From: Clostridia bacterium
Lineage (GTDB): Bacteria; Bacillota; Clostridia; Oscillospirales; CAG-272
Length of the DNA: 33,281 nucleotides
Assembly (NCBI GenBank): GCA_017508195.1
Contig: JAFVZL010000025.1
Coordinates: 1 to 33,281 of the forward strand
Direction of reading: 5' to 3'
Shown here in pieces: positions 24,723-32,757 of this stretch (its first letter is position 1; each line of letters starts with the position of its first letter). The position numbers and the translations under genes are program-made. The notes under the pieces were generated by a model. It had not been told where the DNA came from, did no database searches, and was given only the letters and a program-made list of their open reading frames with translations.

Positions 24723-26039
24723 ATGACGCTTCGCGAGCTTGCCCTCGGTATGCTCGATCAGTATGAGCTCGAGGGTAAATACGTAAATCTTTTGCTTACC
24801 TCGCACAGCGCCGACAGTCTGAAAAGAGAGGAGCGTGCGAGTCTTACGGCGCTTCTTTATACCGTAACCGAGCGAAAGCACACCTATGATTACTATATCT
24901 CGTCGGTCGCGAAAAGACAGACTGCCGAGATGGATATACACACCCTGAACATACTGAGACTCGGTGTATGTCAGATAGTCGCGATGGACTCTATACCCGA
25001 CTTCGCTGCGGTAAACGAGACCGTAAAGCTTGCACGGGGTAAGGGAGAGAGAGCCTTCGTTAACGCAATACTTCGCAAGATTGCAGGACTTAAGGCTGAG
25101 GGTGCACTCCCGATGCCCGACAAAAACAAAAATTACGCGAGATACCTCTCCGTTAAACACTCGTTTCCGCTTTGGCTGACGAAGCATTTCATAGCCCTTG
25201 TCGGAGAGGAGAATACCGAGAGAATATTCGAGCACTTCAATACTCATACCTCTACCGATATTACGGTCAATACCGCGAAAGTAACGCGCGATGAGCTCAT
25301 AGCTACACTCAAAGCCGACGGCATAGATGCCAGGGCATCCGAGCTATCACTTATAACCGTTAGAATTAACGGCTCTGTCGATCCGAGAAGGCTTCGCGGA
25401 TTTGACGAGGGTCACTTTTTCGTTCAGGATACCGCCTCAGCGCTCGACGCGCTCGTGCTTGCACCCGAAACGAAAGACAGGATAATTGACGTCTGTGCCT
25501 GCCCGGGCGGTAAGAGCTTTGCCGCTGCTATTCTCGCAGGTAAGGATGCAGAGGTTAGCTCGTTCGACATCCACGAGAGCAAGCTCTCGCTCATAACCTC
25601 GGGCGCAAAAAGACTCGGGCTTGATAATATCGGTGTAGGTGTCATGGATGCGACAAAGCCTGATACTGCGCTCTTTTCCCGCTTTGACAGAGTGATATGC
25701 GACTGTCCCTGCTCGGGGCTTGGAGTCCTCGGCAAAAAGCCGGATATGCGCTATCGCTCCGAGGATGGCATTAAGGAGCTTCCCGAGCTTCAGTATGAAA
25801 TACTTAACGCATCGAAGAATTATCTTAAGGTCGGTGGATATCTTGTGTATTCGACCTGTACGCTGAACCCCATGGAAAACGAGGATGTTGTAAGAAGATT
25901 CCTCGGAAATCATCCCGATTTTGCCTCGGTTGAATTTGAGATAGGAGAGCTAAAGAGCTCGGGCGGTATGCTTACGCTCTGGCCTCATATCCACGCGACA
26001 GACGGATTCTTTATAGCGAAGATAAAACGGATAAAATAA
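24723..26039 (+). CDS. rsmB: 16S rRNA (cytosine967-C5)-methyltransferase
   Basis: This 438-residue SAM-dependent enzyme has an N-terminal NusB-like RNA-binding domain (1-135) and a NOL1/NOP2/Sun catalytic domain. CACPGGKS is the SAM loop, DCPCSGLG holds motif IV Cys330, and YSTCTLNPMENEDVV holds motif VI Cys379; both cysteines are needed in this family. Length is normal. The SD is a modest GGACGGTAGG, and the gap after fmt is 14 bp. Confidence 0.93.
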   Translation: MTLRELALGMLDQYELEGKYVNLLLTSHSADSLKREERASLTALLYTVTERKHTYDYYISSVAKRQTAEMDIHTLNILRLGVCQIVAMDSIPDFAAVNETVKLARGKGERAFVNAILRKIAGLKAEGALPMPDKNKNYARYLSVKHSFPLWLTKHFIALVGEENTERIFEHFNTHTSTDITVNTAKVTRDELIATLKADGIDARASELSLITVRINGSVDPRRLRGFDEGHFFVQDTASALDALVLAPETKDRIIDVCACPGGKSFAAAILAGKDAEVSSFDIHESKLSLITSGAKRLGLDNIGVGVMDATKPDTALFSRFDRVICDCPCSGLGVLGKKPDMRYRSEDGIKELPELQYEILNASKNYLKVGGYLVYSTCTLNPMENEDVVRRFLGNHPDFASVEFEIGELKSSGGMLTLWPHIHATDGFFIAKIKRIK

Positions 26040-26059
26040 CGTGAAAGGGGGTACCCGTG

Positions 26060-27136
26060 ATGAATAAAATTGACCTATATTCGATGACGGAGGATGAACT
26101 TGTTGAATTCTTCTTGTCGATCGGTGAGCAAAAATTCAGAGCGAAGCAGGTCTTTCCGAATCTGCACCGCGGAATTCATATATCTGAGATGACGAATCTC
26201 TCGAAGCAGCTTCGCGAAAGACTCGAAGAGATGACCCTCGACACGCTCCCTAAAGTCGAGCGCAAGCTCACGTCGAAAATTGACGGTACTATAAAGTATC
26301 TTTTCAGACTCCATGACGGAGAGTGCATTGAGAGTGTATTCATGCGCTATAAGCACGGCAACACCCTCTGCATATCTAGCCAGGTCGGCTGCCTTATGGG
26401 CTGTAAATTCTGTGCATCAACACTCGGCGGCAAGGTTCGCGACCTTCTCCCATCGGAGCTTCTCGGACAGGTTATTGCCGCTAACCTTGATACGGGTGAG
26501 CGCGTATCAAACATCGTCATGATGGGTATCGGTGAGCCTCTCGATAACTTCGATAACGTAGTGAAATTTCTTAAGCTCGTCAACCACCCGAACGGTTTGA
26601 ATATCGGCTACCGACATATCTCTCTTTCGACCTGCGGAGTCGTGCCGGGAATATATAAGCTTGCCGAGGTTGACCTGCCGATTACTCTATCTATATCGCT
26701 CCACGCATCCAACGATGAGAAGCGTACAAGCATCATGCCTGTAAACAAAAGGTGGCATATTGATGAGCTTCTCACCGCTTGCGTCGATTATTACAAGAAG
26801 ACCGAGCGAAGAATTTCGTTTGAATATACACTCATTTCAGGCAAGAATGATACCGAGGAGGATGCTCGCGAGCTTGCCGCACTTCTGCGTGGAGCCTTCC
26901 GCGGTACGGGTGCTCCGATACACGTAAATCTCATCCGTGTCAACGAGGTTGAGGAAACCGAGTTCAAGCAGGGAAGCACCGATAGTGCGAACAGATTTGC
27001 AAATCGTCTTGAGGCGCTGGGTGTGGTTGCGACGGTCAGAAGAAGGCTTGGCTCGGATATCAATGCCGCATGCGGTCAGCTCAGGCGCTCAGCCGCTTGC
27101 GAAAAGTCTGAAACGGAGGTCGAGACACTTGATTAA
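26060..27136 (+). CDS. rlmN: Dual-specificity 23S rRNA/tRNA adenine-C2 methyltransferase
   Basis: This 358-residue radical-SAM enzyme methylates A2503 of 23S rRNA and A37 of some tRNAs. The 4Fe-4S ligands are Cys111, Cys115 and Cys118 in GCLMGCKFCAST; MMGIGEPL is the SAM-binding GEP motif; and the catalytic methyl-carrying Cys is in INAACGQLR near the C-terminus. GTG 26057 directly precedes ATG 26060; I chose the ATG, 8 nt after GAAAGGGGG. The end overlaps the rsgA start. Confidence 0.94.
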   Translation: MNKIDLYSMTEDELVEFFLSIGEQKFRAKQVFPNLHRGIHISEMTNLSKQLRERLEEMTLDTLPKVERKLTSKIDGTIKYLFRLHDGECIESVFMRYKHGNTLCISSQVGCLMGCKFCASTLGGKVRDLLPSELLGQVIAANLDTGERVSNIVMMGIGEPLDNFDNVVKFLKLVNHPNGLNIGYRHISLSTCGVVPGIYKLAEVDLPITLSISLHASNDEKRTSIMPVNKRWHIDELLTACVDYYKKTERRISFEYTLISGKNDTEEDARELAALLRGAFRGTGAPIHVNLIRVNEVEETEFKQGSTDSANRFANRLEALGVVATVRRRLGSDINAACGQLRRSAACEKSETEVETLD

Positions 27137-28067
27137 GGAGCTTTACGGCAAGGTCGTGAAGGGCCTTGGAGGACTTTACGAAACGAGAGTAAACGAGGAT
27201 GGTGAGATCAGGACCGTTTCTTCTCGCGCAAAGGGTACTCTTAAGCGAGGCGAGGCAAAGGTGCTTATCGGCGATAACGTGAAAATTACGGTCGATGAGT
27301 CGACTCCCGACGGTATCGTTATCTCGGAGATCCTTCAAAGAAAGAATGCGTTTATCCGCCCCCCGATGGCGAATCTCGATTACCTTTTTATGGTCTTTTC
27401 CGCAAAGAAGCCCGCCCCCGTGTTAGAAACCGTGGATAAGCTCGTCGCTATTGCCGAGCACAATTCGGTCATTCCCGTCATAGTTGTGACCAAGTGTGAG
27501 CTCGACCCCGAATTTTCGAGAGAGCTTGCCGCAACTTATAATAAGGTTGGTATAGATACCTTCGTTACCTCTTCACTCAGCGATATAGGCCTTTCTGAGC
27601 TTACCGAGTACATAAGAACGCATATAGTGAGCGGTGCCACCGCTGCCTTTGCAGGTGCATCGGGCGTTGGAAAATCAACGCTGATGAATGCTCTTTTCCC
27701 TTCGCTGAAGCTCGCAACGGGTGATATATCCCACAAGATAGAGCGCGGAAAGCATACCACGCGCCACGTCGAGATATTCGCGATAGGCGAGGGTGCCGAA
27801 GCCGGTTTTTTGGCTGACACGCCGGGCTTTTCATTGATAGACTTCGAGCGCTTCGACTTTTTATCGCTCGAGGATCTTCTGCCCGCCTTCCGTGAGTTTG
27901 TGCCATATATCGGCAAGTGCAGATATGCAGACTGCGCCCACGTTGGAGAGGGTGCTGACGAGTGCGCCGTAGCGCGTGCTGTTCTCGACGGAGCGATCCC
28001 CGAATCGCGCCTTGAATCCTACCGTTCTATATACAGAGTTTTGAAAAACAAAAACAAATACACTTGA
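27129..28067 (+). CDS. rsgA: Ribosome small subunit-dependent GTPase A
   Basis: This 312-residue GTPase helps mature the 30S subunit. An N-terminal OB domain (1-70) leads to a circularly permuted GTPase: G4-like TKCEL at 121-125, then P-loop GASGVGKS at 176-183 and DTPGF at 230-234. A C-terminal zinc site has Cys264, Cys269, His271 and Cys279. I place the start at TTG 27129, 8 nt after GGAGGT (27115-27120) and inside the end of rlmN; a longer upstream frame is only the rlmN shadow. In many Firmicutes prpC and prkC lie between rlmN and rsgA; they are absent here. Confidence 0.93.
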   Translation: MIKELYGKVVKGLGGLYETRVNEDGEIRTVSSRAKGTLKRGEAKVLIGDNVKITVDESTPDGIVISEILQRKNAFIRPPMANLDYLFMVFSAKKPAPVLETVDKLVAIAEHNSVIPVIVVTKCELDPEFSRELAATYNKVGIDTFVTSSLSDIGLSELTEYIRTHIVSGATAAFAGASGVGKSTLMNALFPSLKLATGDISHKIERGKHTTRHVEIFAIGEGAEAGFLADTPGFSLIDFERFDFLSLEDLLPAFREFVPYIGKCRYADCAHVGEGADECAVARAVLDGAIPESRLESYRSIYRVLKNKNKYT

Positions 28068-28189
28068 TTTCTGTGTAACGAATTCTTGCAGTATCTGCGG
28101 TATCCTCATAGCCTTGCGATATCAGCTTAGCCGTACAGCATTTAGATAGCCTTGCGGTATCAAAGCTCGGGCTTTCTCAATTTCATATC

Positions 28190-28231
28190 AAAAACGGTCT
28201 GTCCACTTTTGTGTCGGGACAGACCGTTTTT
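28190..28231. terminator. Bidirectional terminator between rsgA and the EamA gene
   Basis: A perfect 15 bp stem has A-rich and T-rich outer ends (AAAAACGGTCTGTCC at 28190-28204; GGACAGACCGTTTTT at 28217-28231). It serves both converging transcripts. Confidence 0.93.
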
Positions 28232-28257
28232 ATCCATTTATTCAAATTAAATAATAC

Positions 28258-29139
28258 TCAGATATTCAGCAGCACCGTTGCGATAACTCCGAGCACGATT
28301 CCGACCACCTGACGCGGCAAGAACTTTTCCTTTAATATAAAGTAGGAGTACGCGAAGGTGATAGCGGTCTTGACGACAGACCTTGTCGGTGAGGATATCG
28401 ATATAGCCATCATCGTGTTAAGAACTATGCTGAGCAGGTTGGTAGCACCGTTTGCGGCACCTGCCGCTACTGCGTAGGGCGCACAATTTTTGAGTATGGT
28501 AAGCGATTCTTTCTTTGAGCGTACTATTCCGACAACGAAAAGGATGAGCGCAGAGAAGCCGAGGCAGATGATCATGCACTCTCTTGAGACCGTGTCGTTG
28601 AATCGGATCTGCTGTTCACGGATAACAATGCCGTAAAGGGCGGATAAAACAACAGAAAGAGCTGTACAGATTATCCACTTGAAGGATATCTTCGGTTTTT
28701 CCTCGCCCTCTTTTTTCTCATCGTCCTTACCGCGGACGAGGAAGAGCGAGACTGCAATGATGATAAAGCCAATGATAGTGAGTATGGATGCCGGCTCGTT
28801 AAGGAAGATAATGCCGTATCCGCAGGTGATAACGATGGAGTATGAGAGGATGAGCATCGTTATTGCAAACGGACCGCACGCAACGGCTATGTAAGTGAGG
28901 AAGGATGATGCGCAATAGAGCGCACCTGCGATAAGCGCGTAGGGTATGACCTCTGGGGTGAAGTCACCCTTCTCGGCGTCTGTGAAAACGTACATCGCAA
29001 CAGCGAACAGCATCGCGAAGAGCGAGATCATTCCCATGAACAAGAATCCGCCGTTCGGTGTTTTCTTGTTGCTCTTTTTCAGCATCACGCTCTCTAAAAA
29101 GTGCGTAGTCGATGCTAAAAGTATAACTAAATAGGGCAT
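28258..29139 (-). CDS. EamA/DMT family transporter
   Basis: This 293-residue membrane protein has about ten hydrophobic helices in two similar halves, split by a charged cytosolic loop near 135-150 (RGKDDEKKEGEEKPK), as in drug/metabolite transporters. Conserved features include the LNEPAS segment near 112-117 and the ILKEKFLPRQVVGIVLG end. The substrate is unknown; the family moves amino acids, metabolites and drugs. GGAGGG stands 5 nt before the ATG on the minus strand. It is transcribed alone and opposite to its neighbours. Confidence 0.85.
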   Translation of the reverse strand: MPYLVILLASTTHFLESVMLKKSNKKTPNGGFLFMGMISLFAMLFAVAMYVFTDAEKGDFTPEVIPYALIAGALYCASSFLTYIAVACGPFAITMLILSYSIVITCGYGIIFLNEPASILTIIGFIIIAVSLFLVRGKDDEKKEGEEKPKISFKWIICTALSVVLSALYGIVIREQQIRFNDTVSRECMIICLGFSALILFVVGIVRSKKESLTILKNCAPYAVAAGAANGATNLLSIVLNTMMAISISSPTRSVVKTAITFAYSYFILKEKFLPRQVVGIVLGVIATVLLNI

Positions 29140-29169
29140 ATTATCCCTCCAAAATCATTATTCAAACGT

Positions 29170-29198
29170 ATTATAGCACCCGATAGTGAGGTTGTAAA
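29170..29198 (-). promoter_or_regulatory. Sigma-A promoter of the EamA gene
   Basis: Read on the minus strand, TTTACA (29198-29193) and TATAAT (29175-29170) are 17 bp apart, 30 bp before the start codon. Confidence 0.85.
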
Positions 29199-29281
29199 GT
29201 ACTAATTTGAACATAATACCAAAATAATAATGCTCTTTTAAATAAATTTTAACTGAACTAAAAAAACTTTGTGAAAACCCC

Positions 29282-29310
29282 TTGACAAACAGTGAAAAAG
29301 GGTGTATAAT
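29282..29310 (+). promoter_or_regulatory. Sigma-A promoter of rplJ-rplL
   Basis: Consensus TTGACA at 29282-29287 and TATAAT at 29305-29310 with a 17 bp spacer, as expected for a highly expressed ribosomal operon. Confidence 0.93.
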
Positions 29311-29318
29311 ACATCAGT

Positions 29319-29412
29319 AATCCTAAGACAGCAGGTTCCGGTAAAAGTGAAAGCTTTCCTGCCGAGGTGAGACTAACTTAATAATTGCGTGCCTTTTCGC
29401 GCGCCATGAGTT
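29319..29412 (+). ncRNA. Ribosomal protein L10 leader
   Basis: The 5' leader of rplJ resembles the L10 leader family: GCAGG (29331-29335) pairs with CCTGC (29358-29362) and is followed by GAGGTGAGACTAACTTAAT. In the known system L10(L12)4 binds this RNA and represses its own operon. The right boundary is approximate. Confidence 0.8.
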
Positions 29413-29413
29413 G

Positions 29414-29460
29414 TCCTTTCTTCGGTAAGCTTGATTTTCCGGGAGAGGATTTTTTATTTG
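29414..29460 (+). terminator. Attenuator terminator in the rplJ leader
   Basis: TCCTTTCTTCGG (29414-29425) pairs with CCGGGAGAGGA (29439-29449) with one bulge and runs into TTTTTTATTTG. Its place between the L10 binding region and the rplJ SD suggests transcriptional attenuation. Confidence 0.72.
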
Positions 29461-29485
29461 ATTTTTTTATGGAGGTGGAAAACAG

Positions 29486-30016
29486 ATGCCTAGTAATAAG
29501 ATTCTTGAAGCCAAGAAGCAGATCGTAGAGAACCTTGCAGCTAAGCTCCAGACTGCTCAGGCAGGCGTTCTCGTAAAGTACGAGGGTATCACTGTTGCAG
29601 ACGACACCGCTCTCCGTGCCGCACTTCGTAAGGCAGGCGTTGAGTATACCGTAATGAAGAACACTCTTACGGGTCAGGCTTGCGAGAAGGTTGGCTACGG
29701 CGAGATGAAGCAGTACCTTGAGGGTATGACTGCTATCGCTATTTCTCAGGACGATCCTATCGCTCCCGCTCGTATCATGAAGGAGTATCAGGATAAGGTT
29801 GAGTCCTTCGAGATCAAGGCAGGTTTCGTTGACGGTGGCGTAATCGACAAGGCAGGCGTAGAGGCTCTTGCAGCTACTCCTTCTAAGGAGGTTCTCGTTG
29901 CTAAGATGATGGGATCCCTTATGTCGTCTCTTTACAGCTTTGCTTACGTTCTTCAGGCTAAGATCGATAAGGAAAACGGTGGCGAGGAAGCTACCGAGGC
30001 TCCCGCAGAGGCTTAA
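29486..30016 (+). CDS. rplJ: Ribosomal protein L10
   Basis: This 176-residue protein forms the base of the ribosomal stalk and binds L7/L12 dimers through its C-terminal helix. The pattern K(Q/K)IVENLAAKLQTAQAGVLV near the start, DTALRAALRKAGVEYTVMKNTL and the acidic Ala/Glu-rich C-terminus are typical. GGAGGTGG at 29471-29478 is a strong SD. Codon use is that of a highly expressed gene (many GTT, GCT, AAG). Confidence 0.96.
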   Translation: MPSNKILEAKKQIVENLAAKLQTAQAGVLVKYEGITVADDTALRAALRKAGVEYTVMKNTLTGQACEKVGYGEMKQYLEGMTAIAISQDDPIAPARIMKEYQDKVESFEIKAGFVDGGVIDKAGVEALAATPSKEVLVAKMMGSLMSSLYSFAYVLQAKIDKENGGEEATEAPAEA

Positions 30017-30063
30017 TTTCTGCAAAAACTAAAACAGATTAAAAATTTTCGGAGGATATTAAA

Positions 30064-30438
30064 ATGAACGAAAAGACTACACAGATTCTTGACCTTGTTA
30101 AGGGTCTTACCATTCTTGAACTCGCTGACCTCGTTAAGGCTCTTGAGGAGGAGTTCGGCGTATCTGCAGCTCCCGTTGCAGCAGCTCCCGTAGCAGGTGG
30201 CGCAGCAGCTCCCGCAGCTGAGGAGAAGACTGAGTTCGACGTTATTCTTAAGGCAGCTGGCGCAAGCAAGCTCAACGTTATCAAGGTTGTTCGTGAGATC
30301 ACCGGCCTTGGACTTAAGGATGCTAAGGACCTCGTTGAGGCAGCTCCCAAGACCATCAAGGAAGCAGTTGCTAAGGATGAGGCAGAGAAGATCGCTGAGC
30401 AGCTTAAGGCAGCTGGCGCAGAAGTTGAAGTTAAGTAA
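30064..30438 (+). CDS. rplL: Ribosomal protein L7/L12
   Basis: This 124-residue stalk protein recruits translation factors. An N-terminal dimerisation domain (1-35) is followed by an Ala/Pro/Gly hinge (about 37-56) and the conserved C-terminal domain ([12 protein letters not shown], [24 protein letters not shown]). GGAGGA precedes the ATG by about 9 nt. It is cotranscribed with rplJ. Confidence 0.97.
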   Translation: MNEKTTQILDLVKGLTILELADLVKALEEEFGVSAAPVAAAPVAGGAAAPAAEEKTEFDVILKAAGASKLNVIKVVREITGLGLKDAKDLVEAAPKTIKEAVAKDEAEKIAEQLKAAGAEVEVK

Positions 30439-30457
30439 TTTCACCTCTCTCATAAAT

Positions 30458-30489
30458 AAAAAACACGACCCCTGCTGGTCGTGTTTTTT
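30458..30489. terminator. Intrinsic terminator after rplL
   Basis: AAAAAACACGACC (30458-30470) pairs with GGTCGTGTTTTTT (30477-30489) over a 6-nt loop, followed by ATTTTT. Confidence 0.94.
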
Positions 30490-30610
30490 ATTTTTCTCTT
30501 CTAAAACAGTAAAAACAGTACGACATTTATCAATACAGATATTATCGAGAAATAGCAGAAAATGTAAACAGTTATTATTTATCGAGCAAAAATGCGTAAA
30601 TTCAAGAAAG

Positions 30611-30637
30611 AAAAGAGAGGTTCTCTACCTCTCTTTT
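30611..30637. terminator. Terminator of the cysK-DUF4416 transcript
   Basis: AAAAGAGAGG (30611-30620) pairs with CCTCTCTTTT (30628-30637). On the minus strand it lies just after the DUF4416 stop and ends in a T-rich tract. It can work in both directions. Confidence 0.8.
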
Positions 30638-30638
30638 T

Positions 30639-31184
30639 TTACTTTTTCTTAAGCTTTTCACGGCGCTCCTTCATATAGCTTTCTCTGACCTCGGTTATGA
30701 AACTTTGTACGCGCTCTGACTGATAGTCGCGGTAGCTCCAGGGCAGCTTCTGCCAGCCGCCGCGAGCCCAGAAAAGTGTCAGCTCGGTATAAATACCGTC
30801 AGAGAGAGGTATACGGAAGCCCGCCTCTTTAGTCGTTGCGAGCATGAGCCTTCCGTGATTGATAAAGCCGGGGTCGAGGTTTATCAGTCTCTTCCCCTCA
30901 CGCGAGAGTATCCTCTCAAATTCGTTGGTCGTTTTCTTTATCTCGGCTTGACGGTCGGGCTTTACGGTGTCGCGGAAGCTGAGTATAACTCTCATACCCT
31001 CACCGCCTATCTCTTCATCATAGTATGATGAGAACTCCTCAGAGAAGGAAAAACGCTCGGACTCTGACTCAATAGGGCCGAATGCTTCGGTCAGCATCTG
31101 GATAGCGCGCTCGTAGATTTCGAGGTCGTTGTATATTACACCGACGATCAGCTTCTCTTCTTCAAAATCATGTACCGCACCCAT
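30639..31184 (-). CDS. DUF4416 family protein
   Basis: This 181-residue soluble protein has no known function. It resembles DUF4416 through KLIVGVIYNDLEIYERAIQML, a FGPIESESE-like stretch, SFSEEFSSYYDEE and EIKKTTNEFE. The C-terminus is strongly basic (MKERREKLKKK). I chose ATG 31184, one base after the cysK stop and preceded by GGGAG inside cysK; an upstream in-frame ATG at 31217 would overlap cysK by 32 bp. The spacing implies coupling to cysK. A role linked to cysteine metabolism is inference only. Confidence 0.8.
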   Translation of the reverse strand: MGAVHDFEEEKLIVGVIYNDLEIYERAIQMLTEAFGPIESESERFSFSEEFSSYYDEEIGGEGMRVILSFRDTVKPDRQAEIKKTTNEFERILSREGKRLINLDPGFINHGRLMLATTKEAGFRIPLSDGIYTELTLFWARGGWQKLPWSYRDYQSERVQSFITEVRESYMKERREKLKKK

Positions 31185-31185
31185 C

Positions 31186-32109
31186 TCAGAATACTCCCGC
31201 AGAAAGATATCTCTCACCCGAGTCGGGCAGAAGAACTACTATCGTCTTTCCCTTGTTTTCTTCCTTCTTGGCTTCGCTGATGCCTGCATAAAGCGCTGCT
31301 CCCGAGGATATTCCTGCGAGTACGCCCTCTTTTTTTGCCAGCAGCTTCATCGTTTCTACAGAGTCCTCAAGAGTGACGGCAATCACCTCATCGATGACAC
31401 CCGTGTTAAGTATTTCGGGTATAAATCCGGCTCCGATGCCCTGAATTCCGTGCTTACCCGACCTTCCCTCGGTGAGCACGGGGGAGTCACTCGGCTCGAC
31501 GCCGACAACTCTTATCCCGGGTTTTCTTTCCTTAAGGTACTCTCCGATTCCCGTAGCCGTTCCGCCCGTGCCTATGCCGGCTACGAATATATCTACTTTA
31601 CCATCAGTATCCTGCCATATCTCGGGTGCTGTCGAGAGCTTGTGAGCCTCGGGATTTGCAGGGTTAACGAACTGACCTGCTATTATTGAATTTGGCATTG
31701 TGCTGTTTATCCTCTCGGCTTCCTTTATAGCACCCGTCATTCCAAGCTCTGCGGGGGTCTCTATAAGCTCAGCTCCGTATGCGCGGATAAGCATCTTGCG
31801 CTCGTTTGACATATTCGAGGGCATAACTACTATCGTCCTGTATCCTCGCGATGCCGCAATAGCGGCAAGACCTATGCCCGTGTTTCCCGACGTGGGCTCG
31901 ATAATTACCGACCCGGGTACAAGCTTTCCCTTGCGCTCCGCGTCCTCGATAATGTTCTTTGCGACTCTGTCCTTCGCACTTCCGGCAGGGTTTGCCGATT
32001 CTATCTTTACTACAAGAGCGGCGCCGAGACCCAGCTCTGCCTCAATATTACGAAGCCTGAGCAGCGGTGTTCTGCCGACAAGCTCGCTTACACTGTTATA
32101 TATTTTCAT
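31186..32109 (-). CDS. cysK: Cysteine synthase A (O-acetylserine sulfhydrylase)
   Basis: This 307-residue PLP enzyme makes cysteine from O-acetylserine and sulfide. PLP binds Lys46 in NPAGSAKDRVA; TSGNTG at 73-78 is the substrate loop; GTGGTATG holds the phosphate; SSGAA and PDSGERYLS end the fold. Length is normal. The SD AAAGGGGG lies about 10 nt before the ATG on the minus strand. It has its own promoter with a dyad in the spacer. Confidence 0.95.
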   Translation of the reverse strand: MKIYNSVSELVGRTPLLRLRNIEAELGLGAALVVKIESANPAGSAKDRVAKNIIEDAERKGKLVPGSVIIEPTSGNTGIGLAAIAASRGYRTIVVMPSNMSNERKMLIRAYGAELIETPAELGMTGAIKEAERINSTMPNSIIAGQFVNPANPEAHKLSTAPEIWQDTDGKVDIFVAGIGTGGTATGIGEYLKERKPGIRVVGVEPSDSPVLTEGRSGKHGIQGIGAGFIPEILNTGVIDEVIAVTLEDSVETMKLLAKKEGVLAGISSGAALYAGISEAKKEENKGKTIVVLLPDSGERYLSAGVF

Positions 32110-32136
32110 GGGTATCCCCCTTTCTTCTTAATAGTA

Positions 32137-32165
32137 ATTATACACCAAGCTTGGTATAAAATCAA
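32137..32165 (-). promoter_or_regulatory. Sigma-A promoter of cysK with a dyad in the spacer
   Basis: On the minus strand TTGATT (32165-32160) and TATAAT (32142-32137) are 17 bp apart. A perfect 12 bp palindrome, ACCAAGCTTGGT (32144-32155), fills the spacer and is a candidate repressor site. Confidence 0.82.
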
Positions 32166-32268
32166 CACTAAGCTAAAAAACTGCGCGATATGTCGAAAAA
32201 CACCGCCAAAGCATATACTGAAACCGAGGCTTTGCCTTAAAATTCAGACAAAGGACACTGAAAGAAGA

Positions 32269-32481
32269 ATGGAAAGAAATCAGAACGGATATCCTCACAC
32301 CACCGCTGATAACGGTGGCTGCGGAGGCACCGATATGACCCCTCTTGACGAGAGATTGCTCGCCTATGCCTACGTGCCTATCCAGAGATGGAGGAAGCTC
32401 TATTCGGTAGAGGACGCACTCTCCCGCGGAACGATGTTTGAGGAGCTTGATAAGCCGATGGAGGTTTACGGCCGTGAATAA
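32269..32481 (+). CDS. cotJA: Spore coat-associated protein CotJA
   Basis: This 70-residue protein matches CotJA through LLAYAYVPIQRWRKLYS and EDALSRGTMFEELDKPM. The N-terminus is polar and glycine-rich. The family belongs to the inner spore coat and is made in the mother cell in Bacillus. GAAAGAAG is a weak SD. It overlaps cotJB by 8 bp. Confidence 0.88.
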   Translation: MERNQNGYPHTTADNGGCGGTDMTPLDERLLAYAYVPIQRWRKLYSVEDALSRGTMFEELDKPMEVYGRE

Positions 32482-32755
32482 TACAAGTCGCAACGATCTT
32501 ATGACACGGGTGCAGCGTCTCGGCTTTATGAAGGTCGAAACCGAGCTTTTTCTCGACACGCATCCCGACTGCCGACAGGCACTGGATTACTACCATAGAA
32601 TCCTTTCCGAGCTCGAGGCGGCTGTTGCTGAGTATAATAACACCTACGGTCCCCTGACAGCCGATGCATCATCGACTGAAAGCTGGAATTGGATAGAGGG
32701 CGCATGGCCCTGGCAGAAGTGCTACTACGAAGACGGAAAGAGAGGCGGTAAATAA
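32474..32755 (+). CDS. cotJB: Spore coat protein CotJB
   Basis: This 93-residue protein matches CotJB: ETELFLDTHPDCRQALDYYHR near 21-41, YNNTYGPL, and the WNWIEGAWPWQ tryptophan-rich end. I place the start at GTG 32474, 8 nt after GGAGGT (32460-32465) and inside the cotJA stop region; longer upstream reading is a shadow of cotJA. Confidence 0.88.
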   Translation: MNNTSRNDLMTRVQRLGFMKVETELFLDTHPDCRQALDYYHRILSELEAAVAEYNNTYGPLTADASSTESWNWIEGAWPWQKCYYEDGKRGGK

Positions 32756-32757
32756 GT

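Noticed and set aside
26937-27128. Longer N-terminus for RsgA starting inside rlmN
   Set aside because: It overlaps the well-conserved end of rlmN in another frame and lacks homology; the SD at 27115-27120 supports TTG 27129.
32190-32219. Sigma-E promoter upstream of cotJA
   Set aside because: CATATACT at 32212-32219 resembles a sigma-E -10 box, but no convincing -35 element lies at the right distance. A mother-cell promoter is expected from the known cotJ system but cannot be shown here.
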